DNA of 64,000 nucleotides from Bolinopsis microptera (GCF_026151205.1 NC_087076.1:7106902-7170901), one strand, 5' to 3'. Positions 20,292 through 37,379 are shown, counted from the first letter of the stretch. The notes: generated from the letters alone by a model not told the origin. Numbers and translations are program-made.

Positions 20292-21052
20292 AGGTACAGT
20301 AAAAACACACATCACACGTACAGTAAAAACTAAAAACACACGTCACGCACAGTAAACAATCGTCACGTACAGTAATTGTAAACACACGTCACGTACAGTA
20401 AACACACGTCACGTACAGTAAACACACGTCACGTACCGCTCCTACTAAATCGCTCGCCCAAATTTTAAGAAAATTCTTGTGAAAAGGCCATTTGGGTGTG
20501 AAATTGATCTAAATCGGTGTATTTTTGGACGCTGATTCCGAATCACCCCACATGACGTAGGGTAAAAATGCTTCCACGGAGAGTTATGGGCAAAAAACCG
20601 TTTTGGTCACGTGACAGGCTAGTAAACCACGAATTCTATTGTTTAGGGCTCAGGTTAGGGTTATGGTTGTGGTAAAGGTTATGGTTAGCTTCGGGGTTAT
20701 GGTTAGGGTTAGGGTTGGGATTAGGGTAATTATGTAAAACCGTTTTGTACGGCTGCAAAACCATAAAAACCAAAGTCACGAGAAATTTTTGGGCGAGCGA
20801 ATTAGTAAGAGCCGTCACGTACAGTAAAAACACACGTCACGTGCATTAAACGATCGTCACGTATAGTAAACACACGACACGTACAGTAAACGATCGTCCG
20901 CTTCACGTATAGTAAACACACGTCACGTACAGTAAACAATCGTTACGTATAGTAAACACACGACACGTGCAGTAAAAACACACGTCACGTACAGTAAAAA
21001 CACACGTCACGTACAGTTAATAATCGTCACGTGCAATAAACAAACACGTACT
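20292..21052. repeat. Minisatellite in two clusters, unit about 20 bp
   Basis: Degenerate copies of cacgtacagtaaacacacgt fill 20292-20440 and 20816-21052. Between them lies a diverged interspersed repeat (20516-20620) and a stretch rich in gttagggtta at about 20640-20730. No coding content. Confidence 0.8.
20516..20620. repeat. Second copy of the interspersed repeat seen at 4371-4470
   Basis: It shares gctgattccgaatcacccca, CACAT, gtagggtaaaa, gcttcc, and GGTCACGTGAC at the end with 4371-4470. It shares a looser version with the foldback arms (39929-40045, and reverse strand 10174-10290). Confidence 0.55.
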
Positions 21053-21390
21053 GGAAACAGAGGGCACGCCTTCAATACGAGGATAGAAACCCCAGTTTTG
21101 GATAAAATCTGTTTTGGAATTTTACTAGAATTAGAATTAGGATTAATATTATTTTAATCTATTGCATCATTCAAAATTCTGAACAGCGTTCGTTGGGCGC
21201 CGAAATTTTCAGGGCTGACTCTATGCACAGTGTTTGTTACATGCAGAGGAAATATTGTTTTCATTTTATAGTCAGAGGTTAACTTACATAGCTTGTTAAA
21301 GGTTTGTTTACTTTTAGTAATTTTGTCATTCTACAGTCCTTGTTTATAAACACGGTCCACTTTACATAACCAAACCAACTTTTCAGCGAA

Positions 21391-22049
21391 ATGACTGCCA
21401 AGGTTGTGACAATAGCAATTCTCTTCTGTACGCTGATATGCCCAGCTGAAGGATTCTGCAAGGATCCCCCCACGGCTTTAGAGCAATTAATTTTAGACAA
21501 GCACAACGAACTGCGGGCACGGCACGTAGATACCGAACCACTTTGTTTCGGTTTATCGAACCCGGGGGATGATTTTACCTTCAGCACTCAAGAAAGGGTT
21601 ACCGGGTGGAACCCAACAGGAACATTTACATTTGACGTAGACATCGGGGAGAGCTATGTTATTCAAACTTTGAGAAACTTCAATCCCAAACTGAAACTTA
21701 CGAAATGGCACCTCCATTGTTTTGGTATCCAAAATGGATTCACTGGGACTACACCACCAGCGCAAAATCCATTTCTAGTTCTTCAGAAATCCCTGATCAT
21801 GATATTCATGACTTCACAAACATTGTTTGGAGGAGTACCAAAGAGGTGGATTGCAAGTACAGAGAGGCCGGGATTTATTTTATCTTGCTCTGCCAGTACT
21901 ATCCACCCGGAAATGAAGAGGACCCAGAAGCAGCTGCAGCTAATGTCGGACGTCTCAAAAGTGTTTGTGAAAGACCTGAAGTCGCGGTGGAGATCGCAAT
22001 CCTGGAGCCGGACGCAGCAACCTTGATGGAGGGGTCATCTTTCACGTAA
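21391..22049 (+). pseudogene. CAP (SCP/PR-1-like) secreted protein gene, frame disrupted
   Basis: It starts at ATG 21391 with a clear signal peptide (hydrophobic VVTIAILFCTLICPAEGF), then ILDKHNELRARH, the first helix of CAP domains. Further on, in a different frame, come GEL (family GEN), FWY, HDFTNIVWRSTKEV (family HFTQVVW) and LLCQYYPPGN (family CxYxPPGN), ending at TAA 22047-22049 with AATAAA at 22106-22111. The first frame and the second do not join: the switch lies between about 21545 and 21640, where the expected WA-helix is not recognisable and the second frame meets a TGA. CAP proteins are secreted, with many roles. Either this is a pseudogene or a small exon/intron structure is unresolved. 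Confidence 0.6.
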
Positions 22050-22835
22050 TTTTTAGTTTTTAGAGTCGTGTGAGTAAGAAGTTTTTTTATAACATTTTTC
22101 CGTATAATAAACCTTTTTTAATCATTTTTAAGACATTTTTTATTAAACATCATTTATTTGGAATGTAAAAATGTTTTATGAAAATAAACACTTTAAGCGA
22201 AAGTTAAAAATTTAAATAAGTAGTCTCTGTCACTATAGAGTATAAATGACTATTTTTCCATAAATACATTGTACCGTGCTTAATTATAATTCATATTTTG
22301 CAGAACTCTAGTTCATCTGATGTATTACTCGTTATTTTGTATACAATGAAGGTGATTAACCATGTCAGAGCAGCTGACTGTGAGTGATGTGAGCAAATGT
22401 GTAAACTGTAAATGTGAACAAGACTATAACTCATTATAAGGCAAAGACAAAATTAAAATATCTTTAATTATAAAATTAAACCACACTTATATTATCTAGA
22501 AACTGAAATTAACAGCAGAAACCGTACAATTTATTGTAGGTAATATTAAAATGTAGTACAGTGACATGTCAAGACAAAAGCAGATTCTAATAAGTAGAAC
22601 CAATGACATGAAATGACGTACAGGAAAAAAAACCAAGCTGTCTCACTAAAATGAGAACAAATAGAGAAAAAAGATATAAAGGGCTCTTTACTAACACCAG
22701 TACTCAGTAGTTCTGTTTTTGATTTGTTCACCTAAAAACATTCTTTGACTATTTGTATGTAAGTTAGTCGATGGTTGATTTTCACAAAACGTTGTCATTA
22801 CATTTCTCGGAGTCTATTGTTTCTTGTTATATCGT
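22050..22835. other. Intergenic, AT-rich
   Basis: 3' flank of the CAP gene (polyadenylation signal at 22106) and then AT-rich sequence with no gene I can support on either strand. Confidence 0.5.
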
Positions 22836-23843
22836 CTAGACAGGAGATTCAGCGATATCAGCATAAATCACGTCCTTATGGGTGATCACCAACACGTTCG
22901 TCCCCGATGGGGCCCCGGATTCGTTAACATTTGTTTGTTGATGTGATGTTAGTTTTACTTGAGTCTTCTTTACCGTCGCTCCACCGCTAAGTGCTCGTAG
23001 TTTTACTTTTTGGGACGATGCAGCCTGGCTCGCTGTTTGAAGAGTAGATTCATTTGTTTTTGAGAGGGATGATTTCCCGGCATGAGATATTATTAATCCT
23101 TTTTGAGAGACAACACCCTTGGTTTTATTTAAAACTTTAAACCAGATCCTAGAAATAGTTGTGTCAAACAGCAGAGGGTTAATGACGGAGTTGATGGGCA
23201 GCACTACTATTGAGAATAGTGCGTACCACGCGGAGGCATCTACCACTTCAAACGTGTGCACACGTCAAGATGAAGGGGATCTGTGAGGATTATAATTGAA
23301 ATATTTTGGTTCATTTGCTGGTTCCTCCTTGTGACAGTTGAGTTGCGCCTGCCTTTCATACTTACAGCTCTTGAAGATCTCATTGAGAGGAGATTAATAA
23401 CAGTATAGGATGATTTTATGATGCTGAAGCATGTAAAATTTATACCTAGAATTACCAACACATATAGCTTCTGTCGATCGTTTGCCATGACGAAGTATTT
23501 GAAAAGGCAGACAGCATCATTTCCGTAGAAATCTACTTTTTTATAGGCCACTCCTCCATAGATCTTAGTAAACATACCTTTTACCATATCAACAATAACA
23601 TGCCACTTCATAAATTGTTATTTCATTCTCCCAGTCTATATATTATATATTATATCACCTCCATTCGTCATATAGCTCCTGTTCAAGTCCAACCGTATAC
23701 AATCACCACTGTAACGAAGAGACACCCCTTTGTAGTTGTGCAATCTTTCTAAGTCAGTTACAAACTTTGGGGTTATTATTATATTGTTAACAGTCACTTC
23801 GAAATTCTCGTCCGTTACAAGCACAATGATATCGTTCTTTTAA

Positions 23844-25871
23844 AGGACCAGTTAACTGAAAAATTTGTAGTCTCCAATTTGGCTAAGATTTAAATCAGCT
23901 GTGACAAACTGGTAAAGAATCGTATCGCCGAAAGAACCAACTCTCTAGCGTACGTGTAACGCGTGTTATTGCAATAATAAGCTGTGGCCTCGTGACGTCA
24001 TAAAGTCCCTCAGTGCGCGCTTGCATAGCGTAATACATTGCAAATGTTTATCATCGTCAATAAAACACGTGTAACTCACTCAAATTTTAGAATTGTGACT
24101 ATTACCCTAGTTCTCCAAAATCCTTATAGTTTTGGCTATCATCCTAACTAAAGGAATAGCTGATTGGATGTACAGTGCTCACGTCATGATTTTAAACAGT
24201 GACATAATTTCTTGAACAGTGGCGGGTGAATGTACGGTTAGAAAGTTTCTGCTATTACAACTTATGTCATATAATGTGATAATTTTGGATTGTTTTCATT
24301 GCTTAATTACACAAGCAGGGAGACTGTACCGATTATTTTTCCCCAGTCCATGAAACTCTAACGAATTTAGAAAGGATCTAGATAAGTAGGAGTTTGTTCA
24401 ATTCCGAGAGCAATTATACTTATATAATAGCGAAATTTCTAACTTTAATCCGCATGTGTCAGCCAGTACAGGAGACAAGAAGTCTGGCTACTTTACGGCC
24501 GTTCCTCTGGGACCATTTGCATTAGTAGAAGTAGCTTCTATCAGAACAGTGCCGTGGGAACAGAATTCCCGCCAAAATACCCGGTCTACCAAATAGTAAC
24601 ACTGATTGGTGTGTACGGTGTGCGGTGTGTTTTGAATTAGACTTACGGCTTACCTAGTTGTTATCCTAATTGCATTATCATCGGTACATAACATAAATAA
24701 ACTACTGGTAAGTTTAAATACCAAGTGCAAACGTGTTCAGTCAATCGACCCACTGAACAACTATAGAATTTCCAAGACCCTAATATTCTCTGGCCATATA
24801 TTACGGCACGATCGATTGTTAGATGGCTAAACTACCAACGTTAATCTATACAATTCTAAAACTATGAGCTAGCACTTTAATCTAAAAATACACTTTTTAT
24901 ATTACTCCTGATTTTTACATTTCACGTAAAACATTGTCGCCACAGGTTGATTATGGACACTAACAGCTTAATTTGAGATAAATGACATATGAGTTTCTCT
25001 TAAGTTAACTCTAAAGTTGTGTAGTCCAGTCATTTATGGACATTTATGGAAATGAACCTGCAAATGTTAAAATACTCACGAAACTTTGCACAGACCTTCC
25101 TGAAGGTATGAATAAACGATTTTCGTTTGGAGACATTTTTTGACCGTGGAGAAAACCCAGGCGGACCACGCCCATATTGACCCAATTACGTAACCGACCC
25201 CATGCTTCTGAAGGTTGTAGAGACTTCTAAATAGGCTTAAACGAAGTGGCATATGCATGTTTATATAGGAGTTACTGAGCAACACATGGCCTAAAATCCT
25301 TACTTTTCGAGAAATTTGCCAAAAACCATTTTGGGCGTGGTGCTGAGCCCATTTTCGATAGGATCGTGATAGAGTCTTTAGACAGGGTGCAAAAGAACCG
25401 CAATTAGCATATTAATATATGACTTACGAACAAACATATGCCTTAAAGTGCTTACTTTTTCAGTTATTGGCGAAAAACTGATTTTCGGTTCCAGAAATCA
25501 TGCTAAAATATGGGCATCTCGTAAATTGGGCTATGAAGGCCCTACAGATTTTTGGATGAGTGCAAATTGTGCACAATGGCCATGTTTATATACAACTTAT
25601 GAAGCAACATGTATCCTAAAATACTTACTTTTCGAGTTATTTGGGGGAGAAACATTGTATTATGTCCATTTTCTACCTGTAAAATACAGTCTCACGAGCT
25701 ACTCTGTGCGCGCAAGGGACTTCATGACGTCATCGCCAAAATAATACAAACGCTAATTACACGCGTTAGAGAGCAGTTAGAGATTTAGGAATTTCGACTC
25801 GTTGCTTAGTTTGCTATTTGTCACAATCTGTCAAAATATGAGGATAACTTTTTTTTCAGTTAACTGGTCCT
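23844..25871. mobile_element. 2028-bp element with TTAA target duplication
   Basis: The ends are inverted copies of AGGACCAGTTAACTGAAAAA, flanked by TTAA at 23840-23843 and 25872-25875. The inverted similarity continues patchily for about 170 bp: gacgtcat, agtccct and gcgcgc occur near both ends in mirrored order. The interior has no transposase. It contains three diverged repeats of about 165 bp (around 25110, 25290 and 25440-25620, sharing cctaaaatNcttacttttcgag). TTAA targets point to the piggyBac or Kolobok superfamilies; the copy is non-autonomous. It interrupts the galectin-like exon of the receptor pseudogene. Confidence 0.8.
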
Positions 25872-27949
25872 TTAAGGCCAAATCTGGTAAGCTCGATCTC
25901 AGCGGTGGGTATCTGTAGCCCCACTGTCCATTCCATCTGGACGATTGGATAAGTATTCTATAAGCACCTTCATAGTTAAATCAGAAGTCAAGATGGTACA
26001 TGACATCAGTATCGATGATATCAAATGTCATTCCACATCCTTTATCGTAATCTCCCGTGAATATGGCCTTGTATTGAGAAAAAAAGAAAAAAGAAAGAAG
26101 AAAAGTCCATACTAATGTTGGTGTACATGTTCGTCCCATCATCAGCAAAGTCGCTAAACATCTCCTTTCGCTCTGCAATAATTGTGTTATACTTTCAGGA
26201 GATAAAAGGCAGACTTATGGTTCCATAAATTATGAAATTAACCTATATTCTGGGCCGAATTTGGTCATTTCAAAGTGAATTTTTCCACAGCTAATTAAGA
26301 TTTTTCCAGCATTCTAACTTTCAATACCTCAATTGTGTCTTGTGACATCCACAGTGAACTCACTAATTAGTAATTGGTCACTGGACATGAATTCCATTAA
26401 ATTCTATAACTACCAATTAACTCACCTACTGTGATAGGAAAACACACCTGATTTTCTACGTCGTAGGTTGAGGAGTCAAGACATGTAGCAAGGTAGAGGG
26501 TGGTCAACTTGTAGCCGACATCGCAGGAGAAGGTTACTGTTATTCCAGCAGGTATGGGCCCACCAGGTTGAACTGATCCATGACCCAATTGTAAGGGTGG
26601 ACATATAGCTGAAAATTGGACATTATAAATCAAATAAATTGATAAATACAATAGCATTTCTTGTTCGGCCTTTACACTTTACGAATTCAATATACCTATA
26701 GTAGTACCAATACCATTGACCATTGACAAAACAATTAATTAATTTCCTTCAAAGACCGTAATGACTACCTCTGGTCCAGGGCCATCCTCCCCGGCAGTAG
26801 ATGGTGTCCACTTTATCTTCAGTCCAGATCCAACTAGCAAGTGGGCTTATCTGTCCACGATTTTTTCCTATGTTTGTTGCGATTTACCAGTTTTCTGAGG
26901 AAGATTCATAGTATTCCCGTTGCCATCCCTCTTCAAATACTCTAGAACATTTCCATGTGGTATCAGAGAGGAGGACCCGCTCTCCAAGATGATTTTCCAC
27001 AGATGTTATCAACCCTGAATCTCCTCTAATATATTGTCACATTTTATCGCTATGACTTTAAAACCGTTGGGTATCACGACTGTGGACTCAATGTTCCAAG
27101 TATCCAGATTAGCGGCGTATTGCAAATATCCGTCAACATAAACCGTCATTTTGTCGGCACAGTTTGCTTTCAGTATCACAACATTCCCTGGAATTGGATT
27201 ACGTTGAGCTGAAAAGCTTTTGATATAGTACCTTAAACAATAAACATGTTAAATGGTAAAGCGTCTTTAAATGAGGGCTTTTTGAGAAAAATCGATAATT
27301 TTATCAATAATTCCTTTCTATTTTGATTTTTGACCAATCGGAAAGTTTTATTTCTATTTCGAACGACTGTAGTCACCAGGCACTCTGGTTTCAGAAGAAA
27401 GACAGCTAACTTTACCTGCATCAGAGCATCTAGGCAGATCACAGTACTCCCGCTGAGGTACCGTGCCATAGCTGTTGAAACACCAAACTCCTGGCGAGCT
27501 GAGGAGACCATTACCGACCGATCTACTTTATTACTTTTAGTGCTATTAGTATGCAATTAGTATAATTAGTGATTTAATAGTGAATTTGAAGCTCCCAACA
27601 CACCCTTATTTAATGCACCAACATTCTCCCTCGTTAACTTCAACCTGGGGACTAATTCGCATGCTACGTGGCTAGTTTTGTTACACTAAGTGACCAGGTG
27701 GCCCCCGTCGCCTGGTTACCATCATCAAATAACAAATCATCATGCTTGATGAATTAAATGTTTTGACGAACTGAGAGGACTTATACTTTTCAGGATTTCT
27801 GCAAAAGCTCCCGGAAAGTCCCGCGGACGGATAACTACAAGTATTGATGCAATTAATCCTCGGAAACTGTGAAACACAGTACTAAAAGTAATGAATTTAG
27901 TTTTTAACTGTCTAACTTTCTTAGTAAAATTTACTCTAAGTTCTCCGGG

Positions 27950-28014
27950 AACTCTTTTAGTATTCCATCTTGTTATATAAGAGTCCTACAAGATGGAACA
28001 GTACTAAAAGAGTT
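27950..28014. repeat. Hairpin in an intron of the receptor pseudogene
   Basis: aactcttttagtattccatc…ttgt at 27950-27973 pairs with acaagatggaaca…gtactaaaagagtt at 27988-28014, with one small bulge and a loop of about 14 bases. It may be a MITE relic or a chance hairpin; a small-RNA role cannot be judged from the sequence. Confidence 0.6.
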
Positions 28015-29007
28015 ATATTCATCTGCATAAATCATAACACACTTCATAACACACTTCATACACATCATGGAATATATTCTTACTTCTCATTAGTCATTGT
28101 GTGTTCGTTAGGACATTGAGAGTCCCATCTCTGACATTCCCGACCAGACCTGGTCACTAACACTTGGCCTCTGTAACCTGTTAGGTCATCCTCATCAAGA
28201 CACTCCGTGCTTTTCGGACCTAACAATTTCAATAATATGTTAACCTCAGAAAATTTATAAATTGGTTCAGATCTTTTTACATTCAAGTAGCGAAACCTGG
28301 GGTCGACCAAGATTGGCGCCATCTTTCAGGGGATTGAGCTAGATTCTTGTCAATCATTTGCCGGGTCCAGGATAAAATGGTCAATCCCTGATCGTAGCAT
28401 TACCAAACGTTGAGATTAAACGTAAAATGAGGTAAAGTTTGGTGGATGAAAAGGAGAGGTATGGATTATAATAAACTCACCATCAAATTGTATTTTATAG
28501 ACTTGGTTAGCTATCCTCCCCCTTCTCCATCATCCGCACAATTAGTGGACTCTCCATACTTGTCATATGTTTCCTCGGCTGTGGGGGACTGGGAGCTGAA
28601 TCCACCAATCTGCAACGCAAACATCTGGTACCCTGAAGGGTATAGCAGGACATTTTAATGACGAGAGGAAGGGGAAATCATGTGGTAGTTCTATCAGTAT
28701 CATGCTTTTGAGAATGATCAGTTAATCAATAACTAATTTCGATTAATATTACGGAATAGCAAGAAATAACAAACAAAATGTTCATTAACGACATTCAAAC
28801 ACGATCTTAAAAAGCTATCTTCAGATCGGGCTCATTTTTTACCGCAGAGCACCTCTCGGCCATAGACTGAAGCATACTCAGTTTCAAGGTCCAAGCTTAA
28901 TCGGTTTGCTTATTATCTGGAGGAAACTCCTTAATTACAATGGAGAGACCCCGCTAAGAATCTGTTGCGTCATGTATAATCAGATTGCTGCTAACCTGGT
29001 CCGCGTT

Positions 29008-29184
29008 ACCAATAGATCACGCGCGCAGTCACGTGATCACACGCGCAGTCACGTGGGCTAACCTGCACTTTATATTAACCAATGAGAGCGCATTATCTTG
29101 TCAAGTGGCCTTAACTTCGACCAATGTACGGACAGCAATACACTCCATGGTTACGGCAACCGTTGCCAACGCAAACCTATATAA
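29008..29184 (+). promoter_or_regulatory. Probable alpha-tubulin promoter
   Basis: Two direct copies of cgcgcagtcacgtg (centred at 29030 and 29050) carry CACGTG E-boxes. CCAAT occurs at about 29009, 29079 and 29121. TATATAA lies at 29178-29184, about 100 bases before the start codon. The arrangement fits a TATA promoter with CCAAT and E-box elements for the downstream gene. Confidence 0.6.
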
Positions 29185-29284
29185 TGACAGCTAATGTACA
29201 TCAGGCTCATTATAAAATTCTTTTCTCGGAGGTTCCCCGTTACTCTTACTGAGTCTTAGTTTTAACGATTTATTCAGCCTAAAC

Positions 29285-32613
<3,329 letters not shown>

Positions 32614-32657
32614 ATTTTTCTAGAACCTTTAAAGTTTACAGCTAATTTCTCAATAAA

Positions 32658-33084
32658 ATTGTATATCATTATATCGTGTTCTTCTTTTGTTACAGATAGA
32701 AATATTTGAATTTGACTGAAATGCAAAGACTCGTTTTGCTGTTATTATTTCTCCAAAACATTTTAGCTCTAGAACTTGTTTTCCTTGTATGCACAGACTG
32801 GACGTAATTGCAGTATTACTGCATTAAATGGCAATTTGGTTTTTATCCGAGACATATAATTGTCCAAATGAAAAACAGATTTAAAAGTCAGGCCACATTA
32901 TAAGGATCATCCCCTTGGCCTTATTATAGTTGAAATGCAGTTTTTTTTTTCTTACCTAGCTTCATGCTAGTTTACTGCTCGGTTCTTTCACGGATATGCA
33001 AGAAATGTAGGACTGGACAGTGGACTGGTGACTCTATGCAAAAACCAGTCTTGTGTATTGAAAAACATATCGCAGCCCCTTAGG
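32658..33084. other. 3' flank of alpha-tubulin
   Basis: Downstream of the polyadenylation signal; no gene or clear repeat seen before the satellite begins. Confidence 0.5.
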
Positions 33085-33508
33085 CTGGTGTCTGAAGTTG
33101 AATTGGTGCATGAAATTTCAGCTTCAAAAACTAAAAATGGGACAGAGTATGGGACAGTATGATTTTCCAATTTTTTCGAGAATTTTACTTCCAGTACCCC
33201 AATTTGGTTTCATACCATCATCAATTAACAGTCTGACTAATTGGTTTTTGGGCAAAAAATTCATCCAATCTGTCAAATGTGTGATCAGAAATTTTCATTA
33301 TCAGAAAATGGGATTGGGACAGACTTTTGAAAATACAACTTTTCCTTTTGTTAAACTTTCTGCTTTGAACTACATCCGATCCAAATCAAACTTCCAGCAC
33401 CTCAATCGTGTCATTTGCCATTTATAGTTGATTGACTAATTGGCTGTGGGTCAGAAATTTTACTGTTGGTCGATTCTGCAGCTAACTCAACGTGCTGTCA
33501 ACGCGCTT
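33085..33508. repeat. Satellite unit, outlying left copy
   Basis: A slightly more diverged copy of the roughly 365-bp unit found at 34368-37371. It shares aaaatgggacagagtatggg and tttggtttcataccatcatc, and is separated from the main array by the GA-rich tract. Confidence 0.85.
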
Positions 33509-33542
33509 ACATGATTAGCAATGGAAGATGAGTGTATTAATC

Positions 33543-34340
<798 letters not shown>

Positions 34341-34367
34341 CATGATTAGCAATGGAGGATGAGTGTA

Positions 34368-37300
34368 ACTATAGTTGACTAACTAATTGGTTGTGGGTCA
34401 GAAATTCGGTCCAAACTGTAAAATTTCGGCCCATGAAATTTCAGCTTCAAAAACTGAAAATGGGACAGAGTATGGGACAGTATGACTTTCCTTTTTTTCC
34501 CGATAATTTGACTTCCCGTATCCCAATTTGGTTTAATACCATTATCAATAAACTGTCTAATTGGTTTCTGGGCAAAAATTTCATCCAATCTGTCAAATGT
34601 GTGATCAGAAATTTTCATATCAGAAAATGGGACAGACTTTTGAAAATACAACTTTTCCTTTTGTTAAACTTTCTGCTGTGAGCTTCCTCCGATCCAAATC
34701 AAACTTTCAGCACCTCAATCATGTCATTTGCCATCTATAGTTGACTGACTAATTGGTTGTGGGTCAGAAATTCGGTCAAAACTGTAAAATTTCTGCCCAT
34801 GAAATTTCAGCTTCAAAAACTGAAAATGGGACAGAGTATGGGACAGTATGACTTTCCTTTTTTTTTCGAAAAATTTACTTCCAGTACCCCAATTTGGTTT
34901 CATACTATTATCAATTAACTGACTAATTGGTTTCTGGGCAAAAATTTCATCCAATCTGTCAAATGTGTGATCAGAAATTTTCATATCTGAAAATGGGACA
35001 GACTTTTGAAAATACAACTTTTCCTTTTGTAAAACTTTCTGCTGTGAGCTTCCTCCGATCCAAATCAAACTTTCAGCACCTCAATCTTGTCATTTACCAT
35101 CTATAATTGACTGACTAATTGGTTGTGGGTCAGAAATTCGGTCCAAACTGTAAAATTTCGGCCCATGAAATTTCAGCTTCAATAACTGAAAATGGGACAG
35201 ATATGGGACATTATGATTTTCCATTTTTTTCGAGAATTTGACTTACAGCGCCCCAATTTGGTTTCATACCATCATCAATTAACTGACTTATTGGTTTCTG
35301 GGCAAAATTTTATCCAATCTGTCAAATGTGTGATCAGAAATTTTCATATCTGAAAATGGGACAGAATTTTAAAATACAAGTTTTCCTTTTGTTAAATTTT
35401 CTGCTGTGAGCTTCCTCCGATCCAAATCAAACTTTCAGCACCTCAATCGTATCATTTGCCATCTATAGTTGACTGACTAATTGGTTGTGGGTCAGAAATT
35501 CGGTCAAAACTGTAAAATTTCGGCCCATGAAATTTCAGCTTCAAAAACTGAAAATGGGACAGAGTATGGGACAGTATGATTTTCCAATTTTTTCGAGAAT
35601 TTGACTTCCAGTACCCCCTAATTTGGTTCATACCATCATCAATTAACTATTTAATTTGTTTCTGGGCAAAAATTTCATACAATATGTCAAATGTGTGATC
35701 AGAAATTTACATATCTAAAAATGGGACAGACTTTTGAAAATACAACTTTTCCTTTTGTTAAACTTTTTGCTGTGAGCTTCTTCCGATCCAAATCAAACTT
35801 CCAGCAACTCAATCGTGTCATTTGCCATTTATAATAGACTAACTAATTGGTTGTGGGTCAGAAATTTGGTCAAAACTGTAAAATTTCGGCCCATGAAATT
35901 TCAGCTTCAAAAACTGAAAATGGGACAGAGTATGGGACAGTATGACTTTCCTTTTTTTTTCGATAATTTGACTTCCCGTATCCCAATTTGGTTTCATACC
36001 ATTATCAATAAACTGTCTAATTGGTTTCTGGGCAAACATTTCATCCAATCTGTCAAATGTGTGATCGGAATTTTTCATATCTGAAAATGGGACAGACTTT
36101 TGAAAATTCAACTTTTTCTTTTGTTAAATTTTCTGCTGAGAGCTATCTCCGACCCTAATCAAACTTTTAACATTTCAAACTTGTCATTTGCCATCTATAG
36201 TTGACTGACTAATTGGTTGCGGGTCAGAAATTCGGTCAAAACTGTAAAATTTCGGCCCATGAAATTTAAGCTTCAATAACTGAAAATGGGACAAAATATG
36301 GGACAGTATGATTTTCCAATTTTTTCGAAAATTTTTCTTCCAGTACCCCAATTTGGTTTCATACTATTATCAATTAACTGACTAATTGGTTTTTGGGCAA
36401 AAATGTCATCCAATCTGTCAAATGTGTGATCAGAAATTTTCATATCAGAAAATGGGACAGACTTTTGAAAATACAACTTTTCCTTTTGTAAAACTTTCTG
36501 CTGTGAGCTTCCTCCGATCCAAATCAAACTTTCAGCACCTCAATCTTGTCATTTACCATCTATAATTGACTGACTAATTGGTTGTGGGTCAGAAATTCGG
36601 TCCAAACTGTAAAATTTCGGCCCATGAAATTTCAGCTTCAATAACTGAAAATGGGACAGATATGGGACATTATGATTTTCCAATTTTTTCGAGAATTTGA
36701 CTTACAGCGCCCAAATTTGGTTTCATACCATCATCAATTAACTGACTTATTGGTTTCTGGGCAAAATTTTATCCAATCTGTCAAATGTGTGATCAGAAAT
36801 TTTCATATCTGAAAATGGGACAGACTTTTAAAATACAAGTTTTCCTTTTGTTAAATTTTCTGCTGTGAGCTTCCTCCGATCCAAATCAAACTTTCAGCAC
36901 CTCAATCGTATCATTTGCCATCTATAGAAATTCGGTAAAAACTGTAAAATTTCGGCCCATGAAATTTCAGCTTCAAAAACTGAAAATGGGACAGAGTATG
37001 GGACAGTATGATTTTCCATTTATTTCGAGAATTTGACTACCAGTACCCTAATTTGGTTTCATACCATCATCAATTAACTATTTAATTTGTTTCTGGGCAA
37101 AAATTTCATACAATATGTCAAATGTGTGATCAGAAATTTACATATCTAAAAATGGGACAGACTTTTGAAAATACAACATTTCCTTTTGTTAAACTTTCTG
37201 CTGTGAGCTTCCTCCGATTCAAATCAAACTTCCAGCACCTCAATCTTGTCATTTGTCATCTTGATCTATAGTTCAAAAACTGAAAATGGGACAGAGTATG

Positions 37301-37371
37301 GGACATTATGACTTTCCAATTTAATTTGTTTCTGGGCAAAAGTTTCGTCCAATCTGTCAAATGTGTGATCA
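34368..37371. repeat. Main satellite array, left part (about 365-bp units)
   Basis: Units begin near 34371, 34738, 35105, 35467, 35826, 36200, 36565 and, truncated, 36925 and 37268. Each unit has two related halves of about 180 bp: one starts ctaattggttgtgggtcaga, the other ctaattggtttctgggcaaa, and both continue to aaaatgggacag. It is therefore a dimeric higher-order repeat. Frames of 60-115 residues in every unit are by-products. Confidence 0.92.
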
Positions 37372-37379
37372 GAAATTTT

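Larger units (their letters stand above)
22836..28632 (-). pseudogene. Decayed multidomain receptor gene: kringle, sushi, galectin and 7TM parts
   Basis: Minus-strand exons in order: 28632 to about 28520 (MFALQIGG…YDKYGESTNCADDGEG, a WSC-like domain); 28219-28084 and 27522-27416 (a kringle: GYRGQ, SGRECQRW, then PGVWCFNSYG and QREYCDLPRC); 27208-26769 (a domain with VYVDG, WKCSR, WIWTED and YCRGGW); 26608-26426 (sushi: CPPLQLGHG…FSCDVGYKL…C); about 26072-25872 plus 23839-23640 (galectin-like, broken by a TTAA element); 23611-22836 (end of a relaxin-receptor/LGR-like 7TM: ILGINF, NISIIILTD, VLPINSVINPLLF). Lesions: a 2-base insertion near 27035, a TAA at about 26884, a TGA at the galectin HxxxR arginine, a frame slip at the element, and loss of most of TM6 near 23265. 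TM1-4 were not found, so the 7TM piece may be from a neighbouring gene. Confidence 0.7.

Noticed and set aside
20640-20730. Telomere-like ggttagggtta stretch
   Set aside because: Only a few irregular TTAGGG copies inside a minisatellite; not a telomere or a clear interstitial telomeric tract.
34391-36527. Repeated 80-115-residue frames in the satellite
   Set aside because: Recur in every satellite unit on both strands; products of the repeat sequence, not genes.
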